Positions 36,375 through 45,693 are shown, counted from the first letter of the stretch. The stretch is 64,000 bases of DNA from Rivularia sp. PCC 7116 (GCF_000316665.1 NC_019678.1:5890001-5954000); one strand, 5' to 3'. Notes: generated by a model from the letters alone, not told the origin. Program-made: numbers and translations.

Positions 36375-38006
36375 TTACTTCATTGGCTCAAGTCTGGCTT
36401 TCAATCCGTTATTTTTGAATATTCTGATTAAGTTGTTGGCTTTGGTGCGATCGTCGAATATTCCTGCTTGCATTACTCTTCTTCCGCGCCTGCGGGTACG
36501 GAATGCGTCAGGTACGATGAATCTTACTAATTCCTGCTGTCGTGATGTTACTGCTTCGACTATCACCCGGTAACGCGAAGTTACTTGTGTTGTTCTGGCT
36601 TGAATTTGAGGTGGGTTGTTTATGGGTAAGGGATTGTTTGTAACTCTGGGTGCTGGCATGTTGGCGCTGCCATTTCTACTTACGGGAATCCTAGCGGTAG
36701 GAACGGGTAAAAGACCTGATTCGCCGACAGGGGCTGGTTTTAATGTTGGTAATGATGGTGTATTTTCTGGTAGTTGAGAAGGCCTAGGTGCTACGGCTTG
36801 TGGTGCAGTGAATTCAATTGTATTCGGCTGCACTTGGACGTAATTGTACTGTTCTTCTGTTTGTGGTTTTGGTATTGCTGGTTTTGGTGTGGAAGCAACA
36901 GTATTTTGACGGTTTGCTCTGGGTTGGAGTAAAGTTGGTCTGCGTCTGGGTGTTTGGGAAATAACAGCTTTTGCTGGTGCGGCTGAAGCTGTTACGTTGA
37001 CTTTTCCAGCAATGCGGTTATTAGATACAGTATTGCCGTAAGCAGCAACTTCTTGTTTGGCAGCTTGAGCATTAATATCGTATCGCCCGTTGAAATTAAA
37101 TTGGTTGCCACCCGGATTAGATGAATTACCCAAATCTGGTACTGCTTTAGCTATTACGACTAAGCCATCTTCTTTATTGTTGAAGATCGAATTATTTCGC
37201 AAAACTGGACGAGAAGCAGCTTGGACTACAACACCAGTTCGATTGTGTGAAATTTTGTTACTAATTATTTGAGGAGATGCATTTTGGGCAATATTTATGC
37301 CAAAACCCGTATCTTGAAATGTATTTTGTGTGATTTCGGGTTGAGATTTTCCTGAAACTGTAATGCCGTTGGCACCGTTGCGATAAAAATAGTTATTGTT
37401 AATTTTTGGTGCGGCTTTACCGGTTACTGCAACTCCATCTTGAGTCGAACCTGTAAAGGTGCTTGTTTCAACTACTGGGCTATTAGATTCAATCCACATG
37501 CCGTAACCGCGAGGGTTCGGATTCATCACCGTTACACCAGCTAGTTTCGCATTACCAGAAGCAACAATTCCGATGTTTTTACTGCCGTAATAGCGACTGA
37601 GATATTCACCGCCTCCTTGAATAATAATTTCCTTACCTTGATTGCTAGCATCACCTTGAATGGAAATGTCTTTTTTGAGGATTAAAGGAAATTTTTCTCC
37701 CGTTTCGGCACTGTAAGTACCTTTGGCAAGTTTGATTACAGTGTTGGATTTTGCCATCCGCAAGGCGCTGGTAATCGTCTTTAACGGACTATTTTGGCTG
37801 CCATTTGTGTTTTGGTCATTTCCGATACTTGGGTTGACAAACAGTACATTAACCTGAGAAATTGAGTTTTCACTGACGATTGTTTTCTCTGACATCGACG
37901 ATATCTGAGCGACAGCAGTATTGGAGCTAGCGCTTAATAAAGTCGAAGTAACGGCAGTTAAGGTTGCCGTAAGTAATAAGACTGAGTAGGTAGGAAATTT
38001 ACGCAT
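36375..38006 (-). CDS. DUF1565 beta-helix protein with SPOR-like C-terminus
   Basis: 543 residues. An N-terminal signal peptide ending near NTAVAQ, a DUF1565/PbH1 beta-helix domain (about 45-335; NPSIGNDQNTNGSQNSPLK and repeats such as NNYFYRNGANGITVSGKSQP), a Pro/Ala-rich linker (about 345-460), and a C-terminal segment (RRGRRVMQAGIFDDRTKANN then LIRIFKNNGLKARLEPMK) that resembles a SPOR peptidoglycan-binding domain. It is exported and probably attached to the cell wall. Its beta-helix part is similar to that of the SLH protein at 32931-35024, suggesting duplication followed by exchange of the anchoring domain. Its partner is unknown. Confidence 0.85.
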   Translation of the reverse strand: MRKFPTYSVLLLTATLTAVTSTLLSASSNTAVAQISSMSEKTIVSENSISQVNVLFVNPSIGNDQNTNGSQNSPLKTITSALRMAKSNTVIKLAKGTYSAETGEKFPLILKKDISIQGDASNQGKEIIIQGGGEYLSRYYGSKNIGIVASGNAKLAGVTVMNPNPRGYGMWIESNSPVVETSTFTGSTQDGVAVTGKAAPKINNNYFYRNGANGITVSGKSQPEITQNTFQDTGFGINIAQNASPQIISNKISHNRTGVVVQAASRPVLRNNSIFNNKEDGLVVIAKAVPDLGNSSNPGGNQFNFNGRYDINAQAAKQEVAAYGNTVSNNRIAGKVNVTASAAPAKAVISQTPRRRPTLLQPRANRQNTVASTPKPAIPKPQTEEQYNYVQVQPNTIEFTAPQAVAPRPSQLPENTPSLPTLKPAPVGESGLLPVPTARIPVSRNGSANMPAPRVTNNPLPINNPPQIQARTTQVTSRYRVIVEAVTSRQQELVRFIVPDAFRTRRRGRRVMQAGIFDDRTKANNLIRIFKNNGLKARLEPMK

Positions 38007-38414
38007 AATATTTTGAGGGAGAGATTATGATTTAAAGTCTTTAATAATCTGCTTTAGTTGTGGATAGATATCCGTTTTTTATTAATTACAATTAGGTTGG
38101 TTGACCATTTTTTGATACCAGATGTATTTCAATTGACTCTGTATTTTAGAATTTAAGTTTTAGTCAAGGCACAGATTTCGACTTAAATAAGTAAGAAAAT
38201 CATCAATTGAAATCCAAAATTATATTGACTGGGGGATTTTAGATTTTAAATCATAAAAGCAAGTATATTGTGATACATTCTTTGTATATTGCGATCGCAT
38301 ACAAAATTCAACCATTACTAGGAAATCACCTTTTCCTTATTCCATGATTTAATATCTACTTTTAATACAAAGCAATTTTTTAAAAAAATCAACGATGATA
38401 ACAACAATAGGAAC
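38007..38414. promoter_or_regulatory. Divergent promoter region, DUF1565 gene and thiE
   Basis: 408 AT-rich bases between divergent genes with one HIP1 site (38292). I looked for a TPP riboswitch ahead of thiE (CTGAGA plus ACCTGAT elements) and found none. No specific promoter can be assigned. Confidence 0.4.
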
Positions 38415-39545
38415 ATGAAACAGGCTGACTGTTACGATGAAAGCAATAATGGGGTTGTTGTAATGGTCGAGCCATACAGCCAGAAAGAGCAAGTACAGCA
38501 AGTGGTTCTACGAATTTTAGATGCTAATTTAGACCGTACTCGTGAGGGTTTGCGGATTATTGAGGAATGGTGTCGCTTTGGGTTAAACAATAGCGAATTT
38601 ACTCAGGAATGCAAGCACTTACGGCAGGAAGTCGCTAAATGGCATACTGCTGACTTGAGAGCGGCTCGGGATACACCCGGTGATACGGGTACGGAATTAA
38701 CTCATCCGCAAGAAGAACAACGTGAAAGTATCAAATCCTTATTACAGGCGAATTTCTGTCGAGTAGAAGAAGCTGTAAGAGTGCTTGAAGAATACGGAAA
38801 GCTTTACGCGGATGGTATGGGTAAAGCATTTAAGCAAATCCGCTATCGAGTTTATACCCTTGAGAGTAGCTTAATGGGTTTTACTCGATATCAGCAACTG
38901 ATGCGATCGCGCTTGTATTTGGTCACCTCCCCGAGCGAAAATTTACTGGAGACTGTAGAAGCTGCCCTTAAAGGCGGGCTGACGCTGGTACAGTATCGCG
39001 AGAAAACAGCAGATGATACTGTTCGTTTAGAACAAGCTAGGCAACTTTGCCAAATGTGTCACGCTTATGATGCCCTATTTTTAGTCAACGACCGTATAGA
39101 CTTAGCTTTAGCTGTAGATGCCGACGGCGTGCATTTAGGACAACAAGATATGCCCATATCCATAGCTCGCGACTTACTTGGTCCTCATAAGCTGATAGGT
39201 CGTTCTACCACAAATAGTGACGAAATGCAAAGGGCAATTACCGAAGGTGCTGATTATGTTGGTGTGGGGCCAATATACGAAACCCCTACAAAAGAAGGAA
39301 AGGCAGCAGTTGGTTTGCAATATGTTAACTATGCGACAAAAAATTGTCCTATACCCTGGTTTGCGATTGGTGGAATAGACCCCAATAATCTTAATGATGT
39401 GGTAGAAATTGGAGCAAGTCGCGTAGCCGTAGTGCGAAGCATTATGCAAGCAGAACAACCAACTTTGGTAACGCAATATTTTCTATCTCAATTGCACCGA
39501 ATTCAAACAGTAAACAGTAAGTCAAAGGTTTATGAACAGTCTTGA
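38415..39545 (+). CDS. thiE: Thiamine-phosphate synthase with N-terminal ThiD2-like domain
   Basis: 376 residues. Residues 170-365 are a complete ThiE TIM barrel: VQYREKTADD, LVNDRIDLALAVDADGVHLG, IGRSTTNSDEMQRA, YVGVGPIYETPTKEGKAAVG and WFAIGGID. It joins HMP-pyrophosphate and thiazole phosphate to give thiamine phosphate. The first 160 residues (ILDANLDRTREGLRIIEEWC and VEEAVRVLEEYGKLY) are the extension typical of cyanobacterial ThiE and assigned elsewhere to the ThiD2 family, possibly an HMP-phosphate kinase. The start could also be the ATG at 38464, since the first 16 residues are not conserved-looking. The 3' end overlaps thiS by 14 bases, indicating translational coupling. Confidence 0.92.
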   Translation: MKQADCYDESNNGVVVMVEPYSQKEQVQQVVLRILDANLDRTREGLRIIEEWCRFGLNNSEFTQECKHLRQEVAKWHTADLRAARDTPGDTGTELTHPQEEQRESIKSLLQANFCRVEEAVRVLEEYGKLYADGMGKAFKQIRYRVYTLESSLMGFTRYQQLMRSRLYLVTSPSENLLETVEAALKGGLTLVQYREKTADDTVRLEQARQLCQMCHAYDALFLVNDRIDLALAVDADGVHLGQQDMPISIARDLLGPHKLIGRSTTNSDEMQRAITEGADYVGVGPIYETPTKEGKAAVGLQYVNYATKNCPIPWFAIGGIDPNNLNDVVEIGASRVAVVRSIMQAEQPTLVTQYFLSQLHRIQTVNSKSKVYEQS

Positions 39546-39741
39546 ATTACAAGTAAACGGAGAAATTCGTACTTGTTTTGAACAAACTAATTTACCAGAT
39601 TTGCTTTTACAACTAGGTTATAATCCTCGCCTAGTTGCTGTCGAGTATAATGGCGAAATTTTGCATCGCCAGTATTGGGAAGATACAAAAATACAGCCAA
39701 ATGACAGATTGGAAATAGTTACTATCGTTGGCGGAGGGTGA
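39532..39741 (+). CDS. thiS: Sulfur carrier protein ThiS
   Basis: 69 residues, a ubiquitin-like fold with the diagnostic C-terminus IVTIVGGG; the terminal Gly-Gly is adenylated and thiocarboxylated to donate sulfur to the thiazole of thiamine. The middle contains the typical NPRLVAVEYNGEIL segment. It overlaps the end of thiE by 14 bases and shares its operon. ThiG and ThiF are not in the window. Confidence 0.95.
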   Translation: MNSLELQVNGEIRTCFEQTNLPDLLLQLGYNPRLVAVEYNGEILHRQYWEDTKIQPNDRLEIVTIVGGG

Positions 39742-39790
39742 TTCAGTTAGCAGTGAACAGTGAGCAGTGAACAGTTACCAGTTATAACTT

Positions 39791-39893
39791 GTTCCTTGGC
39801 TCTGCCAAGGAATACAGAGGTAGAAGGCTCTGCCTTCCTTCTAAATAGAGGCAGAGCCTCGCTCATGGGCGTTCCCAGGCAGAGCCTTGGAAC
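39791..39893. repeat. GTTCCTTGGCTCTGCC...GGCAGAGCCTTGGAAC element
   Basis: About 103 bases with 16-base inverted ends (two mismatches) and an internal palindrome GAGGCAGAGCCTC. A related element is at 54811-54921. Non-coding; possibly MITE-like. Confidence 0.7.
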
Positions 39894-40014
39894 GAGAGAA
39901 GTTAAAACGAAAAATTTTTCGACATCATCTAACGCACCATAACGTAGACAAAATATACGTATGAATCAAAATCATTAAAGTCCTATTAAAGTCAACGCAA
40001 CATTTTAATTGAGA

Positions 40015-42984
40015 TTACAAACAATTCATCTCTTCGCTTATCTTTTGTAATTCCCTATTATCAGGGTTGTACTCCCGCGCCGCTTTGACTAACTGCTCTA
40101 ACTTATTTTTGGAATCAGCCCATTTAATTAATTTAAAAACAATTTCCTCCATATCCCCTTCACCAACTATTGAATTAATATTTTCTTCTAATTCAAAATA
40201 AACCATCTCATCCAACTTATTTTTATTTGGATAAGCGTTTATAATGGCATCTCTTAATTTTTTAAGTATTTGACCGCGATTCTGGCGCAACTCTCGCGAT
40301 TTTACATTTAAATTTAAATTTCTCTCGTTTTCTAATTCCAGTTGTAATGGTGTGTTTACTGCTTGAAATTCTCGGTATTCTACCTGAAATGGTAAATTCA
40401 CGTCATCAATTAATCTGCGGACATCAACCATTTCAAAGCTTTGCTCGCATTCAATTGTGTATCTACGTTTTTCTAAACGTCTACGCAAATTTTCTAAAGG
40501 ATAACTATAAGGATTTTCGCTTCCCATACATTCACTACAGTTACAGGGAACCAAAGTTTGATATTTCAAACGCTCAAAAGAACGATGAATTTTTTCAAGT
40601 TCGTGAGTAACAACTGTCAATAAATCTTTTTTACGATTTCCCGATACTCTAACCTTAATTTCTCGTTGATTGTAATTTTCAATCACTTCAGCACGAGTTT
40701 GATATTTATCAAGAATAACCCCACTTTTCCAAACAAGTTTTTGTTGTTCAATCCAAGGATGTGTTTCTACAATAAAGCGAGTAAGAATACCTTTGGGCAT
40801 GAAATCGTATTTGTAGCGCAAAATGAGATTATTTGATTTATTCCAACTATATTCGGGTTGGTTAGTTTCGAGTAATTGCGGTGCGATGTAGTTACCGCAA
40901 CGATTGGGAATTGGGTAGCAGAGTTTAAACCGCATCATTAATTGCAGCAGTTCATCTTGCATATCGGCATATTGGCTATCTTGCCAAATATCAGCTAGTT
41001 CATCTTGGCTAAAACATCCTAGATTTTGCTTAACGGTTTTATTATCTAGAACTTTGTAAACCGCAGTTGTTGCCCATTCTGGTTTGAGAATTACATAGTG
41101 TTTTAATATAGAATCTTTTTGAAAATGCAAAAAAACGCCGAGGTCGTGTAAAAAGCTACTCAGCAACAGCATATCTTCACGTTTAGTTAAATTATGTTTT
41201 CTACAAAGTTGATAATATTCTTCTCGACTAATATAATTTCGGAAATAGTTTTCTATAGCTGAACGGATTTCTACCCAGATTTTTGGTAACTCTGTACCAA
41301 CGTGAGGAAGATTGTATATATAAAATTGTATATTTTTTTTGATTTCTTCTAAACCACGATTTGTGGCTAGATTAGTTGCCAAAACTTCTTTTAAATGACT
41401 AAATTCCCCGCGTAGTTGACTTTCGCTGACTTCACATTGACGTTCTTGCTTTTCGTTTTTAACAATGAAAATAGGGCTTTTATCACTTAAAAGTTCGGCA
41501 ACTTTCATCCACCAATAAAAATTAGTATTTTCTCTTCGAGAATCAGCAACTAAAGCATAAAGAGAACGTTCTGTAAGAAAAAACTGATGGGTTTGATGAT
41601 AGATTTCTTGTCCACCAAAATCCCAGATATTAACGCGAAATTCTTTACCATTATCGAGTGAGAATTTCCACTCGATTACATCAATACCTTCTGTTGACTC
41701 TTCATCAGACCTAAGTTTGTATTCTTCATCTTCAATTTTCTTCGCTAAAGAAGTTTTACCCGCTCCTCCTTCCCCAATAATCAATAATTTTGCTTCGTAG
41801 AGACGGTCTATTGTTTGTTCCAATTGTTGCTTGTAAAAGTTTAAAATTCTTTGAGAGTGTCTATTTCGTATTTCTGCTGGAAGGAATTTTAAGGGATTAT
41901 TATCAAGCGTAAGTACTTTTAGGTGTAAATGTAAATGTCCAATTTCGGTCGGTAAACGATTCAGTTGATTGTTTCTGAGGTTGAGGGATTGCAAACAGGT
42001 GAGTTGTCCAATTTCTGCTGGTAAGCTACTCAGCTTATTGTAGGAAAGGTTAAGGGATTGCAAACTGTTGAGTTGTCCAATTTCTACTGGTAAGCTACTC
42101 AGCTTATTGTGGGAAAGGTTGAGGGATTGCAAACTGGTGAGTTGGAAAATTTCTATCAGTAAACTATTCAGTTGATTACTTGTAAGGTTGAGAGATTGCA
42201 AATTGCTGAGTTGGACAATTTCTACTGGTAAATTACTCAGTTGATTGTATCTGAGGTCGAGGTTTTGCAAATTGCTGAGTTGGACAATTTCTGCTGGTAA
42301 ACTACTCAGTTTATTGAAGCTGAGGTCGAGGTTTTGCAAATTGCTGAGTTGGGCAATTTCTGCTGGTAAACTACTCAGTTTATTGTGCCAGAGGTCGAGG
42401 TTTTGCAAATTACTGAGTTGGGCAATTTCTGCTGGTAAACTACTCAGTTGATTATATCTGAGGTCGAGATTTTGCAAATTACTGAGTTGGACAACTTCTG
42501 TTGGTAAACTACTCAGCTTATTGCCCCTGAGGCGGAGAGATTGCAAATTGCTGAGTTGGACAATTTCTGCTGGTAAACCAATCAGCTTGTTGTTGTACGA
42601 GAGATCAAGGGATTGCAAATTGCTGAGTCGGGCAATTTCTGCTGGTAAACTACTCAGTTGATTTTCTTCGAGGTGGAGAGATTGTAAATTGGTGAGTTGG
42701 ACAATTTCTGCTGGTAAATTGTCCAGTTGATTTCTGATTATCTGAAGTTCTTCAAGTTGAGCAAGCCATCCAATTTCTTTCGGTAACTCGCTTAATTTGT
42801 TACCAATAGTATCAATGATATACCCTTGGTCGTACTTATGCTTACCCAGAATCAACTTTTTAAGTTGAGTCAATTTCCCAATCTCAGGAGGCAAAGTCGT
42901 CAATCCTTTACCAGAAAGGTCTAATTCTTCCCATCCCTCTGCTGCTGCTTTTTCAATTACCTGTAGCAGTTCTTCCTCGGTCAT
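40015..42984 (-). CDS. ROCO protein: LRR-Roc-COR with C-terminal EAD1
   Basis: 989 residues. Residues 15-390 contain about fifteen 23-residue leucine-rich repeats of the type LSSLPAEIxQLSNLQxLDL. The Roc GTPase follows (P-loop GEGGAGKTS at about 403-411, NIWDFGGQEIYHQTHQFFL, and VADSRREN), then a COR dimerisation domain (about 570-800, LSSFLHDLGVFLHFQKDS). A linker carries a possible zinc site (CNCSECMG). Residues 900-985 (RDAIINAYPNKNKLDEMVYF and WADSKNKLEQLVKAAREYNP) match effector-associated domain 1, an adaptor that recruits a separate effector bearing the same domain. The architecture suggests a GTP-switched sensor; no partner effector with EAD1 is seen in the window. No signal peptide, so cytoplasmic. 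Confidence 0.9.
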   Translation of the reverse strand: MTEEELLQVIEKAAAEGWEELDLSGKGLTTLPPEIGKLTQLKKLILGKHKYDQGYIIDTIGNKLSELPKEIGWLAQLEELQIIRNQLDNLPAEIVQLTNLQSLHLEENQLSSLPAEIARLSNLQSLDLSYNNKLIGLPAEIVQLSNLQSLRLRGNKLSSLPTEVVQLSNLQNLDLRYNQLSSLPAEIAQLSNLQNLDLWHNKLSSLPAEIAQLSNLQNLDLSFNKLSSLPAEIVQLSNLQNLDLRYNQLSNLPVEIVQLSNLQSLNLTSNQLNSLLIEIFQLTSLQSLNLSHNKLSSLPVEIGQLNSLQSLNLSYNKLSSLPAEIGQLTCLQSLNLRNNQLNRLPTEIGHLHLHLKVLTLDNNPLKFLPAEIRNRHSQRILNFYKQQLEQTIDRLYEAKLLIIGEGGAGKTSLAKKIEDEEYKLRSDEESTEGIDVIEWKFSLDNGKEFRVNIWDFGGQEIYHQTHQFFLTERSLYALVADSRRENTNFYWWMKVAELLSDKSPIFIVKNEKQERQCEVSESQLRGEFSHLKEVLATNLATNRGLEEIKKNIQFYIYNLPHVGTELPKIWVEIRSAIENYFRNYISREEYYQLCRKHNLTKREDMLLLSSFLHDLGVFLHFQKDSILKHYVILKPEWATTAVYKVLDNKTVKQNLGCFSQDELADIWQDSQYADMQDELLQLMMRFKLCYPIPNRCGNYIAPQLLETNQPEYSWNKSNNLILRYKYDFMPKGILTRFIVETHPWIEQQKLVWKSGVILDKYQTRAEVIENYNQREIKVRVSGNRKKDLLTVVTHELEKIHRSFERLKYQTLVPCNCSECMGSENPYSYPLENLRRRLEKRRYTIECEQSFEMVDVRRLIDDVNLPFQVEYREFQAVNTPLQLELENERNLNLNVKSRELRQNRGQILKKLRDAIINAYPNKNKLDEMVYFELEENINSIVGEGDMEEIVFKLIKWADSKNKLEQLVKAAREYNPDNRELQKISEEMNCL
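42050..42740. repeat. 69-base DNA repeats encoding LRRs
   Basis: About ten near-identical 69-base units (23 codons each) carry CAAATTGCTGAGTTGGACAA and TTTCTGCTGGTAAACTACTC with few changes. The high DNA identity points to recent tandem duplication or gene conversion in the LRR region. Confidence 0.8.
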
Positions 42985-43288
42985 CAGCCAATACTGAGAT
43001 AAACATTACAGTTATTGTATATAAATTACACATTTGTGAATGGGAGCATCTCAATTTGAAACAAATATTTTATCCGACACTCTGTAAGGGTGCGGCTACA
43101 CAAACAAAGCCTACCTTTGTAGGCTAAGAAATCTTTTAGCCTACAAAGGTAGGCTTTGTAATATTAGCCCTAGGCTTATAGCCTACGGGCTTTTTGCCTG
43201 CGTTGAGATACTCCCTTAACAATAATTTTGCAAGATTTGAGCTAAACTCAATTCTAAGGGGTATTTACTCATTCTCAATCCAAACAAA
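42985..43288. other. Divergent intergenic region with hairpin repeat
   Basis: 304 bases between the ROCO gene and the PPOX-like gene, containing the double hairpin at 43083-43192. No coding signal. Confidence 0.45.
43083..43192. repeat. Double hairpin AGCCTACCTTTGTAGGCT family
   Basis: AAAGCCTACCTTTGTAGGCTAA and its complement TTAGCCTACAAAGGTAGGCTTT form a perfect 22-pair stem around AGAAATCT, with smaller palindromes inside each arm. A further palindrome AGGCTTATAGCCT follows. A diverged relative is at 6225-6292. Confidence 0.8.
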
Positions 43289-44197
43289 ATGTCTTTTCAT
43301 TCTGGAGAAATCGCGGTTCAAAACCAAGCAGGGGTGCAAGAAGAAGCACGACGGTTGTTAAGCGGTATTAATAGTGTTATCCAACCGAAAGCTGAAGAAT
43401 TTCTTGGAACTCAACAGTTTGCAGCAGCTAGTACTGTAGATGCAAATGGTAAAGTATGGGCTTCTTTATTGTTGGGAGAAGCTGGTTTTATAAAGGTTTT
43501 GAATCAACAATCCGTACAAATTAATCCAATTTCTACAGCCAAGGATATACTTTACAGCAATCTAAAAAGTAATTCCCACATCGGAATATTGGCAATTGAT
43601 TTAACAAATCGTCGTCGTTTGCGTCTCAATGGTAAAGCAGAAATTCAAAAGCAAGAGATATCAGAGAAAATCATAAAATTAGAAATTAAAGAAGTATTTT
43701 TTAACTGTCCTAAATATATTCAAACTAGACACTTGGAAATTAGTGAAGCTGAATCACCAAGTCAATCTCAAATTTTCAATAGAAAAGCTTTAAGCAACTC
43801 CAATAAAAACTGGATTTCTCAATCCGACACCTTCTTTATTGCTAGCTTTAATCCCGAGATTGGTGCAGATGCTTCTCACCGTGGAGGTAATCCAGGATTT
43901 GTGCGAGTTGTTAACGATAATAAGCTGGTATTTCCCGATTATGCTGGGAATAATATGTTTCAAACTTTCGGGAATTTTGCCATTAATCCCAATGCCGGTA
44001 TCATATTTGTAGACTTTGAAAACGGTCATACTTTGCAGCTTACAGGGAAAGCAAAAATAGTTTGGGATGCTGAAAAAATCACTGAATTTGCAGGAGCAAA
44101 GCGTTTAGTAGAATTTGATATTGAGGAAGTCTTAGAAACTCAAAATGCGACTAATTGGAGTTGGAAATTTGGAAAATATTCACCCGCTAATCCTTGA
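43289..44197 (+). CDS. Pyridoxamine 5'-phosphate oxidase-family flavoprotein
   Basis: 302 residues, containing two split-barrel FMN-binding-type halves. The C-terminal half has the diagnostic ASHRGGNPGFVRV, LVFPDYAGNNMFQTFGNFAIN and GIIFVDFENGHTLQLTGKA; the N-terminal half has ASTVDANGKVWASLLLGEAG and IGILAIDLTNRRRLRLNGKA. Such PPOX-class proteins bind FMN or F420 and act as oxidoreductases; the family name does not imply vitamin B6 synthesis. No ferredoxin domain is fused. It is a single gene, convergent with the next. Substrate unknown. Confidence 0.85.
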   Translation: MSFHSGEIAVQNQAGVQEEARRLLSGINSVIQPKAEEFLGTQQFAAASTVDANGKVWASLLLGEAGFIKVLNQQSVQINPISTAKDILYSNLKSNSHIGILAIDLTNRRRLRLNGKAEIQKQEISEKIIKLEIKEVFFNCPKYIQTRHLEISEAESPSQSQIFNRKALSNSNKNWISQSDTFFIASFNPEIGADASHRGGNPGFVRVVNDNKLVFPDYAGNNMFQTFGNFAINPNAGIIFVDFENGHTLQLTGKAKIVWDAEKITEFAGAKRLVEFDIEEVLETQNATNWSWKFGKYSPANP

Positions 44198-44243
44198 TAT
44201 GTTGCATTGCTAGTAAGACTTAGGCAAACGAAATATTTTTCTT

Positions 44244-44305
44244 GTAGGGTGCTTGTACACTGACTGATGTACAAAGCAATAATAAGACAATGGGTGTACG
44301 GCACC
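44244..44305. repeat. GTAGGGTGCTTGTACAC...GGTGTACGGCACC element
   Basis: About 62 bases with inverted ends. It is a diverged member of the family at 10213-10276 and 55815-55879. Confidence 0.6.
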
Positions 44306-44325
44306 ATCTAAGTCACTTACCGTTT

Positions 44326-45003
44326 TTAAGCTTCAACAACACGATTCCACAAGCCAACTACACTACCGGCTTTCGTAATAGCTAATGCAAGTCTTGGAAA
44401 TACACATGCACCATTCTCATCTTCATGAAGCATATCTTCTCCAATTTGTACAAAAGCTTGTCCGTGTAACTCTGGTTGTTTATGAAACCAGGCAATCATG
44501 TCACGCCAAGTTTGTAGAAAATGGTCATTATCTTCCTCGTCATCAATAAATCCACCTATTACATAAGACCACCATTCCCCTCGTTCTTGCAATGGCTCAA
44601 TTAAAATCTTGGCAGGCGGGTAAATAGTTCCTCCAAATATACGACGAATTAATTTTTTATCAATTTTTACAGGTACTTCTGCACCAATATTTGCAACTAC
44701 GTAAAACGGACTCGGAGCTACTATAGATGCTGAATGAGCGCCCCAACTAATATCTTTTGCAAGTTCAGCTATTTCACTAGCTAATCGTTTGCACATTGCG
44801 AGTTCTTCAGCACTATGATTATGTTCCATTTCATCTCCTACCCGACAAATGGCCCCACATGAGTAAGCAGTTGCATTCATTGAAATAACATTCCAAGGCC
44901 ATTCGCTACCAGGATTCTCACATTCCATCCCTACAGCATCGGCACATTCGCTAATAGGCTCAAAGTATTCTGGATCGATTTGACAGTTTTGAATTACCTG
45001 CAT
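44326..45003 (-). CDS. Conserved unknown cytoplasmic protein
   Basis: 225 residues, acidic, without signal peptide or membrane spans. Distinctive stretches are MECENPGSEWPWNVISMNAT, ISWGAHSASIVAPSPFYVVA and the acidic FIDDEEDNDHF. Several Cys and His (CRVGDEMEHNHSAEELAMC) lie in the first half and could bind a metal, but that is speculative. I do not recognise the family. It is isolated and convergent with the PPOX-like gene. Confidence 0.55.
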   Translation of the reverse strand: MQVIQNCQIDPEYFEPISECADAVGMECENPGSEWPWNVISMNATAYSCGAICRVGDEMEHNHSAEELAMCKRLASEIAELAKDISWGAHSASIVAPSPFYVVANIGAEVPVKIDKKLIRRIFGGTIYPPAKILIEPLQERGEWWSYVIGGFIDDEEDNDHFLQTWRDMIAWFHKQPELHGQAFVQIGEDMLHEDENGACVFPRLALAITKAGSVVGLWNRVVEA

Positions 45004-45229
45004 TTTAAGACACCTTTATTAAAATATTATTTTTATAGTACTGGTATATTACTAATTCTTGTCTAAATACAGATACAACAAATGCCCGCAAAGCTTCAAC
45101 CCAAAGTCAGAGTTTCATCACTCAAATCTCACCCTTTGCAAATAAAGAACCTCTACCGAAAGAAAGTTATAACCCACAGTGCAAATCAATTAAAAATAGA
45201 GTGCTAAATCTACAGGAAAAAAATATTCT

Positions 45230-45658
45230 ATGAGCTTACAATTTTTAACCTCAAACGTAGTTAAGATCGGACGTTTCTTGGCTATAGCTATGTTTTGCTT
45301 ATCTGCTACTTTGGGATTTTTCAGCAATAATGTTGCGATCGCAGCAAACAATCCTACTTTAATTGCTTCGGGTATAGCTGGCGATGCTAAAAGCAAAGCA
45401 AGCGAAGATGCTCAAAACACCAAAGGTTTTATCGAAGATGTAAAAAACCAAGTTCAACGTACTGCATCCAATAATGCTGACAGAGTTGAAAACGCAACAG
45501 ATGGAAGCGGTAATTTCTTAGAGCGCAAAGCTAATAGAGACGCAGTAACAATCCAAAGACGCGCTGAAGAAGATGCAGCACGCACTAAGGGCGCAGTAGA
45601 TGCAACAAAGAATGCTGTGAAAGGTGCTGTTAACGATATCAAAGATACTTTAGACTAG
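45230..45658 (+). CDS. Exported LEA-like/CsbD-like helical protein
   Basis: 142 residues. A signal peptide (hydrophobic run at about 17-38, ending VAIAAN) is followed by a hydrophilic Ala/Lys/Asp/Glu-rich mature part with 11-residue-like helical periodicity (EDAARTKGAVDATKNAVKGA), reminiscent of late-embryogenesis-abundant or CsbD-type stress proteins. The exact family is uncertain. It should be a periplasmic, largely disordered or amphipathic protein. It is a single gene; a terminator-like hairpin is at 45794-45826. Confidence 0.65.
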   Translation: MSLQFLTSNVVKIGRFLAIAMFCLSATLGFFSNNVAIAANNPTLIASGIAGDAKSKASEDAQNTKGFIEDVKNQVQRTASNNADRVENATDGSGNFLERKANRDAVTIQRRAEEDAARTKGAVDATKNAVKGAVNDIKDTLD

Positions 45659-45693
45659 TCATTTTACAGGGATTAGGGAGTAGAGAGATTAAC

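Noticed and set aside
38007-38414. TPP riboswitch upstream of thiE
   Set aside because: The conserved thi-box elements were not found in this region.
42245-42451. 68-residue plus-strand repeat-containing frame
   Set aside because: Antisense of the LRR repeats; its periodicity comes from the LRR DNA repeats.
42050-42740. CRISPR-like regular repeats
   Set aside because: The 69-base units are coding LRRs in one frame, with no distinct spacers between fixed repeats.
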